From Apis mellifera (taxonomy: Eukaryota; Arthropoda; Insecta; Hymenoptera; Apidae), in contig NC_037645.1 of NCBI RefSeq assembly GCF_003254395.2, positions 6,129,406 through 6,193,405 on the forward strand: a DNA stretch of 64,000 nt. The letters run 5' to 3'. This document shows positions 62,645-64,000 of the stretch, in pieces. Below the pieces are notes generated by a model. The model saw only the letters and a program-made list of their open reading frames with translations, was not told the DNA's origin and made no database searches. The position numbers were made by a program, and so were the translations under genes. The stretch's first letter is position 1, and each line of letters starts with the position of its first letter.

Positions 62645-63097
62645 CTGAAAATTTTGTCAAACAACATGACAAATGAAGTATAAAAACGTAATTTAATTTT
62701 TAAAAATTTGTAATAATTGTAAAATATTTTTTGTTTTCATGAAAAATTAATTATTTTTATATTGAAAATAGCAGATTTTTTTTAATAGCAGATTTCTTTT
62801 AATTTCTTTTGATTTCTTTTAATTACATATGTAATAATGTACATATATATTATTATTATTTTTTTAAATTCAATCATTCAAATTATTTTATTTTTATTTT
62901 CTTTTAATATCTATTTTTTTTCCGATTTAAAATTTAAATAAAATTCTCTTAGTGGTTTAAAGACTTAAATTTTGTTTAATTCTCATTTCAAAAAATAATC
63001 AAGTTTAAAATTTTTTTTGCAGAATGCGTCTTACGACAAATGAAATTAATAATTTTTGATGAAAATTATGATAAATTATTAACAATTAGTAATATAC

Positions 63098-63196
63098 CGG
63101 ATAAGGATAATATCCTTGACCATATTGTCCGGAAATCAAGGTAGGATACTTCTTGCTATTAAAACAGCAATATTTCTTGTCTTTTGCGCAAGTACC
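63098..63196 (-). CDS. Cys-rich protein, exon with CC motif
   Basis: Thirty-three codons, phase 0 at both ends: GTCAKDKKYCCFNSKKYPTL and on to GQGYYPYP. Acceptor TTTCTATAG, donor CCG before GTATAT. It supplies three of the six cysteines of the small domain (C-x6-C-C). The intron to the next exon upstream is only 87 bp. Confidence 0.75.
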
Positions 63197-63283
63197 CTAT
63201 AGAAATCGTTAAAAATTATTTATATTAATTAATTATTTATGTAAATGAGAAGAATAGCAACTATTTTTTATTTCGTTACTTAC

Positions 63284-63428
63284 AAATTTCAATCCTACGG
63301 AGGGACAGTTGAAGCTATATCTGCATCTGCAAGTGTCATATTCTCGATATCGAGGATCGTCCTTGACCCAAGATGGCACGAAACCAGTTTCCAATGCGCC
63401 ATCGTCGATATTTCCGGTGTAGGAAGGT
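63284..63428 (-). CDS. Cys-rich protein, exon with CxC motif
   Basis: One base plus 48 codons. The exon completes an AGA codon across the upstream junction and ends in phase 0 (donor AAATTT before GTAAGT). The product reads PSYTGNIDDGALETGFVPSW, then an acidic/basic linker, then DTCRCRYSFNCPS. Together with the next exon the cysteines form C-x-C-x5-C-x9-C-x6-C-C, six in a compact domain, reminiscent of a clip-like disulphide fold but too short for a firm family call. The clean phase match across three junctions is strong evidence that this is a real gene. Confidence 0.78.
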
Positions 63429-63935
63429 CTGAATAGATTAAGATATTTTATTCAATAGTTACTTTTTTTAACTTCTAACTGTCTTGCGACTTAATAGAAT
63501 ACCAATATTTTCAAAGTTTTGATTTTCTAAATTTAATCCAAGATAAAAAAAAGTTTTTAAAAATAAATTCTATATTTTAATCTAATTATACAAATAATTG
63601 TATCATAGATTTTTTCGATCATATCAAAAATATAAATTTAATTTATATATATATAAAAGTATGCTAAAATATTAATCATCAATTATAAAAAATTAAATTC
63701 AATTAAATGTTCTCCAATATCCAATACTTATAAGAGAATAATTTCAATTCAAACGTGATCCAAGTCCAACCCAAATCCAATCCAAACCATCCAGCATGGA
63801 ACTTCGATGTTTTGGCCTCTTTTCATAAAATGCAACGGTGTACCAGGTCATTGGGTCGTACAAAGCCAATCAACATTGAGGACGCGAGTAACGAAAACTT
63901 ATTGGGTTGGAAAACAGCGCGAAGATACGAAATAC

Positions 63936-64000
63936 CTTTTTATAATGCCAGTCGGGCCACCAGGACCGACAAGAACTTCTTTGTTGCCAGGATACGATGC
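63936..64000 (-). CDS. Cys-rich protein, upstream exon (cut by window end)
   Basis: Twenty-one codons plus two bases visible, ending AAAAG before GTATTT. The product reads NKEVLVGPGGPTGIIK and the codon split gives R at the junction. The GPGGPTGII phrase is of the glycine/proline repeat type found in insect extracellular proteins. The start codon and any signal peptide lie outside the window, so secretion is not shown. Seen together, the four exons give about 188 residues. Confidence 0.7.

Overview
This window looks like nuclear DNA from an insect, probably a hymenopteran and perhaps a bee. It is very AT-rich but still holds many CpG-rich words, its introns are short (83-87 bp) to medium (about 450-560 bp) with ordinary GT-AG sites, and the two recognisable protein genes are of animal type. 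The organism is an inference; nothing in the sequence names it.

Layout. (1) Bases 1-13,680 hold no gene I can recognise. They are mixed-composition non-coding DNA with GA/CT tracts, a CAG/CCG tract, several YY1/Pho-like words and two local tandem repeats: a two-level ~206/~411 bp repeat at 1,379-2,340 and a ~243 bp repeat at 8,216-9,200. (2) Bases 13,708-52,360 are a head-to-tail array of a ~10.35 kb unit: three complete copies (10,339, 10,159 and 10,352 bp) and a fourth that is near-identical for 7.8 kb and then changes abruptly to diverged sequence. Copies 1, 3 and 4 are almost the same; copy 2 is clearly older over most of its length. The array starts beside a perfect 36 bp palindrome. (3) Bases 52,361-58,600 hold a diverged tail, then a ~3 kb inverted repeat (54,246-57,186) whose arms are decayed copies of the unit's promoter region and whose loop is a ~159 bp minisatellite, then further weak echoes of the unit in inverted orientation. 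(4) Bases 58,800-64,000 hold the first exons of a two-pore-domain potassium (K2P) channel gene on the + strand, and the 3' part of a cysteine-, tyrosine- and glycine-rich protein gene on the - strand that appears to lie inside a K2P intron.

The most interesting object is the 10.35 kb unit. It has no credible long ORF, but each copy has a promoter-like block on the - strand (CCAAT word, 40 bp spacing, TCAGT-like initiator), a GTAAGT donor ending a first exon, and three internal exon-like segments whose AG and GT borders survive in the diverged copy 2. It also carries many perfect short hairpins, one with an exact compensatory base-pair change, a regularly spaced composite motif array, a 144 bp block nearly unchanged between diverged copies, and a tail of alternately inverted AT-rich repeats. 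I read this as a tandemly amplified, probably spliced, structured long non-coding RNA locus. That reading is inference and needs RNA data.

All identities are by eye. No alignment, folding or database search was run.
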